Shown: positions 53,600 to 63,559 of the stretch, one piece after another
How positions within the stretch are numbered: position 1 is the stretch's first letter
How the letters are laid out: each line of letters starts with the position of its first letter
Source: Pseudomonas tremae
Lineage (GTDB): Bacteria > Pseudomonadota > Gammaproteobacteria > Pseudomonadales > Pseudomonadaceae
DNA length: 64,000 bases
Assembly: GCF_001401155.1 (NCBI RefSeq)
Contig: NZ_LJRO01000362.1
Coordinates: forward strand, 1-64,000
Direction of reading: 5' to 3'
The notes under the pieces: generated by a model
What the model saw: only the letters and a program-made list of their open reading frames with translations
The model's database searches: none
Told to the model about the DNA's origin: nothing
Translations under genes and position numbers: made by a program

Positions 53600-54620
53600 G
53601 GTCTTACTGTTTTTCTCATGCTGGCAAGCCCTCTTCGTAGGCATTGCTGGCATCAGTCTCTTTGAAGGTCGACCTGTGTGAATGCCGGTTCCTATGAGTC
53701 CGAGGGCTGTCATTGATAACTTTTATTTACACAGTGCTCGTGCGAACCGGTAAAGCCGTTGTGGCACGTTTGCCATCCAGCTATTTAGAGTCAGTTTAGT
53801 CTGACCTGTTTTTTAAGATTTCCTTGATGTGATTTTTTAAAAGATCATTGATGTCAGCCAGCCGGGTACAGTGGTCAATATCAAAGAGGCGAGCGATGCT
53901 ATTGATAACGCAGCAACAGATTTTATGATTTTTAATGATGCGTATCATTTGATTTATCTCGGGTCTGTCGCATCTAAACTGCCAGCGTATTTCAGCTCTG
54001 ATTCGTAGAGTCTGTCCCCTCCAGATTTTTGCAGTCAGCCGCTTGGCTAACCGAATACTCTTTAGATGTCATGGTGACTTGTCGACTGAAAGCTGTGGCA
54101 AATACCTGATTATATTCAGCCCGTTTTATGTAAGACCAATCTGCCAGCCGTGCAGGTACTTTCCTGTTGTGACGCCTTGCACATTGCCGCACGACGATCT
54201 GCATCTTACGTACCCCGAATCCGGGGACGACTTCAGCAGTGCCTGGCGTGATCTATCGGTAGCCCTGCTCACGGGGATGTTGATTTCCGCAGGCTCTCCC
54301 TATGGAACCGATCTGCTCATGCTGACCACTCAGGACGTTAAATTTTCGCTTGCAGACTGAAAAAAAACATGAAAAAACAGACTTTTTCTATGGGTAGCGA
54401 TGATGGCACTTTATAAGCTACCTATCGACCATGCCCGACGCACATAACATAATCAATAGCGTTGACAGGTGGAGTTTAATTAATTAATTTTAATTTTTTC
54501 CTGTCAGTCGGTGATTACACTCGTGCTCTAACGGCTGAAGCGCCAAACGTGAAAGCGATGGCCCAGTGGCACTACAGGGCTTGATCTGATAGATACCCCG
54601 CTAAAATATGAGGAGCTGCA
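53600..54620. other. 1-kb AT-rich region beside tRNA-Ser without a supported gene
   Basis: Low GC. The best open frame (54043-54360, plus) has no family resemblance; its second half (from about DDLHLTYPESGDDFSS on) could be a remnant. AT-rich promoter-like DNA (54470-54500) precedes trpC. No second copy of the tRNA-Ser end is visible nearby. Confidence 0.4.
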
Positions 54621-55421
54621 ATGAGTGATATTCTGAACAAGATAAAACATTATAAACTTCAAGAGATTGAGGCGGCAAAAGCCAAGTTGCCGTTGAACGT
54701 CATCAAGCAACATGCCGCCGACCAGCCAGGTCCTCGGGGCTTTTATAATGCACTGAAAGCGAAAGAGCAGCAGGGCTTGTTGGGGTTAATCGCAGAAATT
54801 AAAAAAGCCAGCCCGTCAAAAGGTCTGATCCGTGAAGACTTCAATCCCCCTGCGCTGGCTCAGGCCTATGAAACGGGTGGGGCCGCCTGTCTATCCGTTC
54901 TGACAGACACCCCAAGCTTTCAGGGGTCCCCACAGTTTCTCATTGATGCGCGAAACGCCTGCAGCCTCCCTGTGTTGCGCAAAGACTTCATGTTCGACAC
55001 TTACCAGGTCTATGAAGCGCGTGCGTGGGGCGCGGATTGCATATTGCTGATCATGGCTTCATTGACTGACGACATGGCTGCTGAACTTGAAGCCGTGGCC
55101 ATGACGCTCGGGATGGACGTGCTGGTGGAAGTGCATGATGAAAGTGAAATGGAGCGTGCGCTCAAGTTGTCTTCGCCACTGGTGGGCGTCAATAATCGCA
55201 ACCTGCATACCTTCGAAGTAGACCTTGGCGTGAGCGAGCGCCTGGCATCGATGGTTCCCGCAGGCAAGCTTCTGGTCGGTGAAAGCGGGATTGCCAACCA
55301 TAACGACTGCCTTCGCCTTAAAAAGGCCGGCATCACTACCTATCTGGTTGGTGAAAGCCTGATGCGCAAAGAAGATGTTGTGGCGGCGACAAAAACATTG
55401 CTTACAGGCAGTGCCGACTGA
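54621..55421 (+). CDS. trpC: indole-3-glycerol-phosphate synthase, solitary paralog
   Basis: 266 residues of a complete TIM-barrel IGPS: LIAEIKKASPSKGLIREDF (catalytic Lys), VLRKDFMFDTYQVYEARAWGADCILLI, GVNNRNLHTFEVDL and GESGI. It makes indole-3-glycerol phosphate from CdRP in the tryptophan/indole route. It is not next to trpG or trpD; pseudomonads normally carry trpC in a trpGDC operon. The sequence style (MSDILNKIKHYKLQEIEAAKA, SPSKGLIREDFNPPALAQAY) is that of alphaproteobacterial TrpC. It lies next to tRNA-Ser in AT-rich DNA, so transfer is likely. GAGGAG lies upstream of the start. Confidence 0.9.
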   Translation: MSDILNKIKHYKLQEIEAAKAKLPLNVIKQHAADQPGPRGFYNALKAKEQQGLLGLIAEIKKASPSKGLIREDFNPPALAQAYETGGAACLSVLTDTPSFQGSPQFLIDARNACSLPVLRKDFMFDTYQVYEARAWGADCILLIMASLTDDMAAELEAVAMTLGMDVLVEVHDESEMERALKLSSPLVGVNNRNLHTFEVDLGVSERLASMVPAGKLLVGESGIANHNDCLRLKKAGITTYLVGESLMRKEDVVAATKTLLTGSAD

Positions 55422-55709
55422 GCATTTAGTCAGTTTTTACTCAGAGGAGCGACCATGCTCCTCTGACGGTTCATGAAGCACGCCTTTCTGTCTGATCAGG
55501 TCACGCACCAGGACGATGCTGTTCGTACTTGCCCTGTCCTTGCCTGTCCGCTTGGGCGCGTTACATTCGGTAGTGAGCCGAAGTCAGTGGTTACCCGGAT
55601 CGAACCTTTCAAGCTGCCAATATCCACTAATCACCTGTCCCCGGTTTCCCTTTCGCCCGATCTGATCTATACCTTGGGTTCAACGTTTTGTGAGGCGAGG
55701 AGCTATCAG

Positions 55710-56192
55710 ATGTCGGACGCAGATCAGGTACAAAGGGCGCAGCCTTCCCCCGGCCAGAGTCACGATGACGTGATCGCCCAGTTCAAGTGGCAGGGCAAAC
55801 AGATTGACTGGTTGTTGCAGTGGCTGGTCAAGTTCGTGGCGAACACCAAGGTGGAGATGGGCGTGACGCTATCGGTAGGCGGAAATCTGGTTTCCGGGCA
55901 TCTGATTTCTCACGACACCTATTTTGAGCAGCTGGCTGAGGATATTTCGGCGCCGTTCTCTCAGTTTGCCAATGGCACTGATGCGTCGATGAAAGAAATG
56001 ATCCTGTCTTTCAAGCCGGGCGAATCGTCGGAAGACACGCCGGCTTTCCATTTCATCCACCTGAAGGATTGCCAGACTTTTTCCACTGACGGTAACCCGA
56101 TCTGTGAGGCTGGTGTTCTGTGGCGTGGCCGGATTTCAGCGGTCGACGGGTTTACCATCGGGCTGATTGCCGAGAAAACTGAAGTGTCCTGA
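55710..56192 (+). CDS. GvpU-like protein (gas-vesicle accessory family)
   Basis: 160 residues from ATG 55710 with GAGGCGAGGAG upstream. It has the family pattern QIDWLLQWLVKFVANTKVEMGVTLSVGGNLVSGHLISHDTYFEQLAEDI. The name comes from Bacillus gas-vesicle clusters; single copies without gas-vesicle genes are common in pseudomonads and their role is unknown. A terminator follows. Confidence 0.78.
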   Translation: MSDADQVQRAQPSPGQSHDDVIAQFKWQGKQIDWLLQWLVKFVANTKVEMGVTLSVGGNLVSGHLISHDTYFEQLAEDISAPFSQFANGTDASMKEMILSFKPGESSEDTPAFHFIHLKDCQTFSTDGNPICEAGVLWRGRISAVDGFTIGLIAEKTEVS

Positions 56193-56200
56193 CGTCTACA

Positions 56201-56224
56201 GGCCCCGACAATCGTCGGGGCTTC
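56201..56224 (+). terminator. terminator after the GvpU-like gene
   Basis: GGCCCCGAC / GTCGGGGCTT-type hairpin with 4-base loop, weak T-run. Confidence 0.7.
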
Positions 56225-56501
56225 TCACCCCCTTTCGGCACACTTTGCCAAAGCGCTTTTGGCGCTGATTGGCAGCAGAGCGCTGCGCGGCGAATGGCTT
56301 CATTGGGCTGCTCTGTGCGCGACAAAATGCCGCAACCGTTCTGTGGGCGAGTAATATGTGCCACCTGACCCACGCGCCGAATGTTTTCGGCATGGCCTGA
56401 TGAGAACTGGCGACAAGAAAAAATAACAAGAAATGAGCCAGGCTGCCCGCCTCGGTCGACGTACAGAATTAATGAGTAGACGAAAAAGGCGACTAGAGAA
56501 A

Positions 56502-58193
56502 ATGACCAAGACTTCGCGACCTTTATACATTTCCTACGCAGGTCCCTCGCTGCTGGAGATGCCGCTGCTGAACAAAGGCAGCGCCTTTACCCCGCAAGAG
56601 CGGGTTGAATTCAATTTGATCGGGCTGCTGCCGCAGAACGTCGAAACCATCGAAGAGCAGGTCACCCGGGTTTACAGCCAGTACAAACAGTGCGCTAGCG
56701 ACCTGGACAAGCATATTTACCTGCGTTCGATTCAGGACAATAACGAGACCCTGTTTTTCCGCCTGCTGGATTCGCATCTGGACGAGATGCTGCCGATCAT
56801 CTACACGCCGACAGTGGGGCAGGCGTGTCAGGAGTTCTCCAAGATTTACCGCACGCATCGCGGCCTGTTCATTTCCTATCCTGAGCGCGACCGCATCGAT
56901 GACATCCTGCGCAGTGCCACCAAGGACCGTATCAAGATCATTGTGGTGACCGACAGCGAGCGAATTCTCGGCCTTGGCGACCAGGGTATCGGCGGCATGG
57001 GGATTCCGATCGGCAAGCTGTCGCTGTACACCGCCTGTGGCGGGATCAGCCCGGCCTATACGCTGCCGATCGTGCTGGACGTCGGGACTAACAACCGCGA
57101 GCTGCTGGACGACCCGATGTACATGGGCTGGCGTCACGAGCGGGTGTCGGGCAAGGAATACGAAGACTTCATTGCGCTGTTCATCGATGCGGTTCAACGT
57201 CGCTGGCCGGACGTGCTGTTGCAGTTCGAGGATTTCGCCCAGTCCAACGCCATGCCGCTGCTTGAGAAGTACCGGGACGAGCTGTGTTGCTTCAACGACG
57301 ACATTCAGGGCACTGCCTCGGTTGCCGTGGGCACGTTGCTGGCGGCCTGCAAGGCCAAGAATGAAACCCTTGGCCAACAGAAAGTGGTCTTTGTCGGCGC
57401 AGGGTCTGCGGGTTGCGGGATTGCCGAGCACATCATCGCTGCGATGCGCATCGAAGGCCTCAGCGAAAGCGAGGCGCGCAAGCGAATATTCATGGTTGAC
57501 CGCTTCGGTCTGCTGACTGAAGGCATGGGTAACTTGCTGGACTTCCAGCAACGTCTGGCGCAAAAAACCGCTGATGTCGCTGGCTGGACGGCAGGTACGG
57601 AAGACTTTCCTCAGCTACTCGACGTGGTGACGCACGCCGGTGCCACCGTATTGATCGGCGTGTCCGGGCAGCGCGGCCTGTTCACCGAGCAGGTAGTGCG
57701 TGAGCTGCACAAGCACTGCGCCAAACCACTGGTGATGCCGCTGTCGAACCCGACCTCTAAAGTCGAGGCTACGCCGGAAGAGATTCTGCGCTGGACTGAC
57801 GGCAACGCGCTGGTTGCGACTGGCAGTCCGTTTGCGCCGGTCGAGATCAACGGCCGTACCGTTCACATCGCGCAGTGCAACAACTCTTATATCTTTCCGG
57901 GCATCGGCCTTGGCGTGGTCGCTTGCAAGGCATCGCGCATTACCGACCGCATGCTGATGGCCGCGTCAAATGCGCTGGCCGAGTGTTCGCCGATGGTCAC
58001 GGGGCAGGGCGATGCGGTCTTGCCACCGCTCAAGGAAATCCAGCAGGTCAGCCGCAAGATCGCGCTGGCAGTCGCCAGAGAGGCCCAGGCTGAAGGGCTG
58101 GCACTGGATACCTCGGAGGAAGCGTTGCTGGAAGCCATTGAACGCAATTTCTGGCTGCCGGGTTATCGCGCCTATCGACGCCGTTCGGTCTGA
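56502..58193 (+). CDS. maeA: NAD-dependent malic enzyme
   Basis: 563 residues from ATG 56502 (MTKTSRPLYISYAGPSLLEMPLLNKG), matching the SfcA/MaeA length. Catalytic block ERILGLGDQGIGGMGIPIGKLSLYTACGGI, metal-site FEDFAQSNA / FNDDIQGTASV, and nucleotide-binding VFVGAGSAGCGIAEHI. Converts malate to pyruvate and CO2. The in-frame upstream start at 56433 adds an unlikely basic extension. Confidence 0.95.
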   Translation: MTKTSRPLYISYAGPSLLEMPLLNKGSAFTPQERVEFNLIGLLPQNVETIEEQVTRVYSQYKQCASDLDKHIYLRSIQDNNETLFFRLLDSHLDEMLPIIYTPTVGQACQEFSKIYRTHRGLFISYPERDRIDDILRSATKDRIKIIVVTDSERILGLGDQGIGGMGIPIGKLSLYTACGGISPAYTLPIVLDVGTNNRELLDDPMYMGWRHERVSGKEYEDFIALFIDAVQRRWPDVLLQFEDFAQSNAMPLLEKYRDELCCFNDDIQGTASVAVGTLLAACKAKNETLGQQKVVFVGAGSAGCGIAEHIIAAMRIEGLSESEARKRIFMVDRFGLLTEGMGNLLDFQQRLAQKTADVAGWTAGTEDFPQLLDVVTHAGATVLIGVSGQRGLFTEQVVRELHKHCAKPLVMPLSNPTSKVEATPEEILRWTDGNALVATGSPFAPVEINGRTVHIAQCNNSYIFPGIGLGVVACKASRITDRMLMAASNALAECSPMVTGQGDAVLPPLKEIQQVSRKIALAVAREAQAEGLALDTSEEALLEAIERNFWLPGYRAYRRRSV

Positions 58194-58427
58194 CCGGGCG
58201 CCGCTTGAACCGTGACGCCTCTACAAGCCTGCTTGCAGGGGCGTTCTTGTGAATACGAGGGGCAAAGCGTGCGCCGTGATGCTTTCCTGTGAAATAACCT
58301 TCATTCAACCCAATCGTCTCACCTTTTTCACATAAAATTGATGAGGCGCTGCCTACAGTCCGCGCCATCGGGGAGTTGCCTGGTTCCTGCTATGCCCGAT
58401 GCACATTAATTAGATAAGCAGACCACA

Positions 58428-60095
58428 ATGCCGACACCCAGAACTGTTCGTCCAGAGTTTGTAACCTTGCTTGCCAGTGGCTTTCTTTTATTCGGTTTCA
58501 ATCTCAATCTTTGGCAACACCTGTTTGCGATTACGAGTTCCGATGCCAAAGGCATTGCCATGCGCGTTGCATTTGGATTGATGATTTTCTGTGTGTTCAA
58601 TATCGCACTGACGCTGATTGCATTCCGTGCAGTGTTTAAACCGGTGTTGATCTTTCTGTTTATGGTCAGTGCCGGTGTGGTCTATTTCATGACCGAATAC
58701 GGGGTCATGATCGACGCAGGCATGTTCCGCAACTTTGCCGAAACCAACGTGACGGAAGTGCAAGGGTTGCTGTCCCTGAAGCTGGTGTTGTACATCGCGT
58801 TATTAGGCGTACTGCCTTCGCTGATACTGTGGAAAACGCCTGTTGGCTATCGTCCCTGGCACCGCGAGCTGTTCAGCAAGCTGGTGGTGGCTGTGGTCTG
58901 CAGCGTTGTCATCGGCGCAGCGGCGCTGGCTAACTATCAAGGCCTGTCTTCGTTGTTTCGCAACCATCACGAACTGCGTCTGATGGTCGTGCCGAGCAAT
59001 TACATCGGTGCTTCGGTGGGTTATCTGCGTGAGCAGGTCGTCTCTGCCCAGCGCCCGTTCGTCACGATCGGCGAGGACGCCAAGCGCTCGTCGGACTGGG
59101 CGACGCATAGCCGTAAATCCCTGACGGTGCTGGTGGTCGGCGAAAGTGCCCGGGCCGAGAACTTCGGCATACTGGGCTATGGTCGCAACACCACACCGAA
59201 CCTGAACAAAGAGAGTGGTTTGGTGGCGTTCACCGATGTTTATTCCTGCGGTACTGAAACTGCAGTTTCGGTGCCATGCATGTTTTCCAACATGGGCCGC
59301 AAGGATTACAACGCCACCGTGGCGCGCAATCAGGAAGGCTTGCTGGATGTGCTTAAGCGCGTGGGCATTAACGTCGTGTGGCGCGACAATCAGGCAGGCT
59401 GCAAAGGCACGTGTGATCGCGTGACATTCCAGGATGTCAGCAACCTCAAAGACCCGCAGTTGTGTACGTCCCACGAGTGCCGCGATGAAATTCTGCTGCA
59501 AGGCCTGCAGGGCTTTATCGACAACCTCGACAAGGACACGGTTCTGGTTCTGCACCAGATGGGCAGTCACGGCCCTGAATACTACAAGCGCTACCCAAAA
59601 GAGTTTGAAACCTTCACCCCTGTGTGTGAAAGCAATGCGCTGAACAACTGCAGCCGCGACACGATCGTGAATGCCTATGACAACACGCTGCTGTATACCG
59701 ATCACGTGCTGTCCAGCCTGATCGATCTGTTGCGCAAGAATCAGAACAAGGTCGATACCGCCATGGTGTATCTGTCGGACCATGGTGAATCACTCGGTGA
59801 ATACAACCTGTTCTTGCACGGCACACCCTATGTATTGGCCCCTGACCAGCAAAAACATGTGCCTTTGCTGATCTGGTTGTCCGATGCGTATCAGAAGTCC
59901 TTTGCGGTAAGCCCTGAATGCCTGGCAAAAGAGCGCAATTCCCCGTTGAGCCAGGACAATCTGTTTCACTCGATGCTGGGTTTGCTGAAAGTGGACACCA
60001 AGGTCTATAACCCGGCGCTGGATATGTTTGCCAACTGTCGGAGTGAGGCTAGAGCAACTGACCAGGCGTCCAATGTGCCTGGCGCCGCCGAGTGA
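58428..60095 (+). CDS. eptA: lipid A phosphoethanolamine transferase (EptA type)
   Basis: 555 residues: five N-terminal membrane helices (to about residue 180) and a periplasmic alkaline-phosphatase-like domain. The nucleophile Thr is in YSCGTETAVSVPCMFSNMGR, zinc ligands in VVGESARAENFG and LSDHGESLGEYNLFLHG. Transfers phosphoethanolamine from phosphatidylethanolamine to lipid A, giving resistance to cationic peptides. The 234 bases upstream contain its promoter; no PmrA-like site is obvious by eye. Confidence 0.93.
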   Translation: MPTPRTVRPEFVTLLASGFLLFGFNLNLWQHLFAITSSDAKGIAMRVAFGLMIFCVFNIALTLIAFRAVFKPVLIFLFMVSAGVVYFMTEYGVMIDAGMFRNFAETNVTEVQGLLSLKLVLYIALLGVLPSLILWKTPVGYRPWHRELFSKLVVAVVCSVVIGAAALANYQGLSSLFRNHHELRLMVVPSNYIGASVGYLREQVVSAQRPFVTIGEDAKRSSDWATHSRKSLTVLVVGESARAENFGILGYGRNTTPNLNKESGLVAFTDVYSCGTETAVSVPCMFSNMGRKDYNATVARNQEGLLDVLKRVGINVVWRDNQAGCKGTCDRVTFQDVSNLKDPQLCTSHECRDEILLQGLQGFIDNLDKDTVLVLHQMGSHGPEYYKRYPKEFETFTPVCESNALNNCSRDTIVNAYDNTLLYTDHVLSSLIDLLRKNQNKVDTAMVYLSDHGESLGEYNLFLHGTPYVLAPDQQKHVPLLIWLSDAYQKSFAVSPECLAKERNSPLSQDNLFHSMLGLLKVDTKVYNPALDMFANCRSEARATDQASNVPGAAE

Positions 60096-60245
60096 AGCGT
60101 GGGCGCCAGGGGCAGTCGGTATTCGGGACACGCGTCGCCGTTCCTGTCAGTCATTTGCATGAAGAACGGCCAGACTCGGACGACAGACGCGCGATATTCT
60201 TCGATGACGATATATACTGCGCGCCATTGTTGAAGGGAGAGCCAT

Positions 60246-61379
60246 GTGGCCATCGATATTCACTGGATTCGCGACGACGACAGCCTCGCCCTGTATTGCG
60301 CACAATGGCAGTCGCTGCCGTTTGTCGCGCTCGACACCGAGTTCATGCGGGTCGATACGTTTTACCCGATAGCCGCGTTGCTGCAGATAGGCGACGGAAA
60401 AAGCGCGTGGTTGATTGATCCGCTGCTGATCAATGACTGGCGGCCCCTGTCTGCGTTGCTTGAAAATCCCGACGTGATCAAAGTCGTTCATGCGTGCAGC
60501 GAAGACCTCGAAGTCTTGCTGCGCCTGACTGGCAGCCTGCCGGTTCCGCTATTCGATACTCAGTTGGCAGCTGCTTACCTGAACCTCGGTTTTTCCATGG
60601 GCTATTCGCGACTGGTGCAGGAGGTGCTCGACATCGACCTGCCCAAGGGCGAAACCCGCTCTGACTGGCTGCAACGCCCGCTGTCGGAGACGCAGATCAG
60701 CTATGCCGCCGAAGATGCGGTACACCTTGCCGAGCTGTTTGCCATCCTGCGCCCGCGTTTGTCCGATGACAAATACGCCTGGTTGCTGGACGACGGTGCC
60801 GAACTGGTCGCCAATCTGCGCCGTGAAGTTGACCCTTACGAGGTCTACAGGGATGCCAAACTGGCTTGGAAACTGTCGCGTGCCCAACTGGCGGTGCTGC
60901 GCGAATTGTGTGCCTGGCGTGAGCGTGAGGCGCGCGCGCGCAACCTGCCGCGTAATCGCATCGTGCGCGAGCACTCGCTCTGGCCGCTGGCAAAAACGCA
61001 GCCGGACAACCTCGGCGCGCTGGCCCGTATCGAAGACATGCACCCGCGCACTGTTCGTCATGATGGCGAGTTCCTTCTCGAACTGATCAAGACGGCGAGT
61101 AGCCTGCCGCCGGAACAATGGCCGCCTGCGCTGCCCGAGCCGCTTCCGGTAGACGCTGCCGGTTCGATCAAACGCCTGCGTGCGATCGGTCAGCAGTACG
61201 CCGAGAAAATGGACATGGCGCCCGAGCTGATGCTGCGCAAGAAGACCCTCGAAGCCCTGCTCAAGAGCGGTTACCCCGACGGTCCTTACCAATTGCCCGA
61301 TTCGTTGCGTGGCTGGCGTCGCGAATTGATGGGTCAGGCGCTGCTCGACAGCCTGGCCACCCCTGGAGAACAGTCTTGA
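60246..61379 (+). CDS. rnd: ribonuclease D
   Basis: 377 residues, GTG start behind GGGAGAG. DEDD exonuclease: VALDTEFMRVDTFYP (Exo I), HACSEDLEVL (Exo II), SYAAEDAVHLAEL (Exo III), followed by HRDC domains. Trims 3' ends of tRNA and other RNAs. It overlaps ycgL by four bases. Confidence 0.95.
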   Translation: MAIDIHWIRDDDSLALYCAQWQSLPFVALDTEFMRVDTFYPIAALLQIGDGKSAWLIDPLLINDWRPLSALLENPDVIKVVHACSEDLEVLLRLTGSLPVPLFDTQLAAAYLNLGFSMGYSRLVQEVLDIDLPKGETRSDWLQRPLSETQISYAAEDAVHLAELFAILRPRLSDDKYAWLLDDGAELVANLRREVDPYEVYRDAKLAWKLSRAQLAVLRELCAWREREARARNLPRNRIVREHSLWPLAKTQPDNLGALARIEDMHPRTVRHDGEFLLELIKTASSLPPEQWPPALPEPLPVDAAGSIKRLRAIGQQYAEKMDMAPELMLRKKTLEALLKSGYPDGPYQLPDSLRGWRRELMGQALLDSLATPGEQS

Positions 61380-61669
61380 AGCGTATCTGCTCGATTTATC
61401 GCAGCCCGAAAAAGAACGAAATGTACCTTTACGTGCTCAAGAGCGATGTCCTCAAGCGTGTGCCGCCAGAATTGCTGGTGGCGTTCGGCAAGCCGGTGCA
61501 TGCCTTTGATCTGGTGTTGAGCCCGGAGCGGGCGCTGGCGCGTGAAGACATCAATCTGGTGTTGTCGAATCTCGACAGTCAGGGCTATCACCTGCAGATG
61601 CCGCCGGCTGAAGACGAGTACATCGAGCATTTACCCGAAGAGCTGCTGCGCCGCAACGATCCCATGTGA
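61376..61669 (+). CDS. ycgL: YcgL domain protein
   Basis: 97 residues with TTG start overlapping the end of rnd (GGAG eight bases upstream). Starts (L)KRICSIYRSPKKNEMYLYVLKSD and ends EEYIEH-type DEYIEHLPEELLRRNDPM, the family pattern. Small alpha/beta protein of unknown activity; in enterobacteria YcgL is linked to RNase D-like neighbours. The rnd-ycgL coupling supports a role in RNA metabolism (inference). Confidence 0.9.
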   Translation: MKRICSIYRSPKKNEMYLYVLKSDVLKRVPPELLVAFGKPVHAFDLVLSPERALAREDINLVLSNLDSQGYHLQMPPAEDEYIEHLPEELLRRNDPM

Positions 61670-61753
61670 TTGTTGCTGCGGTTGTAAATCGTGTCGTAAA
61701 AGCGGTCCACATCGGTTGTGGGTTGCCTGTCCTGTTTTTAAGGTTTTTGAAAC

Positions 61754-62686
61754 ATGCGCGTTCTGATTGCCGAGCACGACTACCCCGTTTATACCCAATT
61801 GTTGCGCAAGGCTGTGCCTGAGCTGGACGTCTTGAGCAGCGGTGACTCTGCCGAGCTGTCGCGGATGGCCAGCGATTGCCCGGTCTGGCTGGGGCAGCCG
61901 GACCTGATGGCCAACCTGTTGCGTCAAGGCCACAAGCCTCAGTGGCTGCAATCTACCTGGGCGGGTATCAACCCGCTGTTGATGGGCGGCCTGTCGCGGG
62001 ATTATCGCCTGACCCGCGCGGTGGGCATTTTCGGTCAGGTCATGGCCGAATTCGTGTTGACCTACATGCTTGGCCACGAACGTGAGGTGCTGGCGCGATT
62101 GATGAGCCAGGTCGAGCGCAAGTGGGACAACCGCACCGGGCAAAGTCTGGCGGGCCGCAAGGCGTTGATCGTCGGGGCCGGTGATATCGGCCAGCGCGTC
62201 GCGGAGTTCCTGCTGCCCTTCGGCGTACAGGTCTATGGCGTGGCATCTACTGCGCGCACCCAGGAACCGTTCGTTGAGGTGGCCGCTCTGGCGGACATCG
62301 GACGCCTGGTCGGTGAGGTGGATTACGTCATCAATCTGCTGCCCAACACGCCCGAGACTCATGATCTTTACGACGCGAAGCTGTTTGCCAGCTTCAAGCC
62401 CACGGCGTTGTTCATCAACGTCGGGCGTGGCATTTCGGTGGTTGACGCAGATCTGGTCGAGGCACTGAGGGTAGGGCATCTGGCGGGCGCAGTGATTGAC
62501 GTCTGTCGTCAGGAGCCGCTGCCGCAGCGCCATCCGTTCTGGACCGCCTACGGTCTGCTGTTGACCGGGCACAGCTCGGCGCCGACATCGCCGGTAGCCA
62601 TGACCGAGCTGTTCGTGCATAACCTGAAAGCCTTTCAGGCCGGGGAGGCCTTGCGCGGGGAAGTGGATTTCTCGCGCGGTTATTGA
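61754..62686 (+). CDS. D-2-hydroxyacid dehydrogenase (NAD-binding)
   Basis: 310 residues of the GhrA/YcdW-like branch. Rossmann motif LIVGAGDIGQRVAEFL (near 143), catalytic Arg in NVGRGISVVD, Glu in CRQEPLPQRHPFW, and His in TGHSSAPT. Reduces glyoxylate or hydroxypyruvate in the known branch; the substrate here is not certain. Confidence 0.88.
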   Translation: MRVLIAEHDYPVYTQLLRKAVPELDVLSSGDSAELSRMASDCPVWLGQPDLMANLLRQGHKPQWLQSTWAGINPLLMGGLSRDYRLTRAVGIFGQVMAEFVLTYMLGHEREVLARLMSQVERKWDNRTGQSLAGRKALIVGAGDIGQRVAEFLLPFGVQVYGVASTARTQEPFVEVAALADIGRLVGEVDYVINLLPNTPETHDLYDAKLFASFKPTALFINVGRGISVVDADLVEALRVGHLAGAVIDVCRQEPLPQRHPFWTAYGLLLTGHSSAPTSPVAMTELFVHNLKAFQAGEALRGEVDFSRGY

Positions 62687-62751
62687 GTTGACCGCTGGAG
62701 GGCCTACGCCCAAGGCGTCGGCCTTTCTGTTTCAGTCCGGGCAAAAAAACG

Positions 62752-63345
62752 TTACAGCGAAAAATCACCTTCAGCTGCGAGTTCTGCCAACGGTTTGCGC
62801 GGGCTGGGTACTTCGCGACCTTGCAGGTATTCCGGCAGTGTCGACTTATCACCCAGCTTGCCGATCGCGATGGCAGCATGCACCGCGTAGCCTTCGGGAA
62901 TATTCAGCGTCTTGCGCGTCAGGTCCTGATCGAAACCGGCCATGCCGTGGGTGTGCCAGCCGTCAAGACTGGCTTGCAGCGCCAGGTAACCCCACGCCGA
63001 ACCGGTATCGAATGTGTGCCACAGGGCCGGGCTTTCTTCCGTTGCGCCGGGCGCGGTGAAGGTGGTTTTGGAAATCACGATCACCAAGGCAGCAGCATGT
63101 TGCGCCCAGCTGCGGTTGAACTCATTCAGCAGACCCAGGTAGCGCTCCCAGTTCGGTGTGTCACGGCGCGCATACAGAAAACGCCAGGGTTGCGAGTTGT
63201 AGGCAGAAGGCGCCCAGCGCGCGGCTTCGAAAAAGCTCAGCAGCGTTTCCTGCTCAATGCCTTCACCGCTGAACGCGCGGGGCGACCAGCGTTCGGTGAA
63301 TTGAGGGGCGATAGGGTGGTCAGCGATGCGAGGGTTTGTGCTCAT
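62752..63345 (-). CDS. nitroreductase-family protein
   Basis: 197 residues of the FMN-dependent nitroreductase fold. The N-terminal ERWSPRAFSGEGIEQETLLSFFEAARWAPSAYNSQPWRFLYARRD matches the flavin-binding pattern. Also HTFDTGSAWGYLALQASLDGWHTHGMAGFDQD. Substrate unknown. Convergent with the hydroxyacid dehydrogenase. Confidence 0.9.
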   Translation of the reverse strand: MSTNPRIADHPIAPQFTERWSPRAFSGEGIEQETLLSFFEAARWAPSAYNSQPWRFLYARRDTPNWERYLGLLNEFNRSWAQHAAALVIVISKTTFTAPGATEESPALWHTFDTGSAWGYLALQASLDGWHTHGMAGFDQDLTRKTLNIPEGYAVHAAIAIGKLGDKSTLPEYLQGREVPSPRKPLAELAAEGDFSL

Positions 63346-63559
63346 GAGAATCCTTGATAACTCTAAAGGTTGGGAAACGAGCGTGGCTGGATGGGCCGTG
63401 GTCGGCAGGCATCGTCCGAACGCGCTGAAAACGCGCTAACGCTACTGTTTTGCTTTCTGGCTGACAAGTCCCGGCTACCGACAGTCGCAAGTGCTTGGCC
63501 CGCACCCCGTGTACCTCTAGACTGGCGGCCTTTTCATTATCGATACCGTTGCTCGACTC

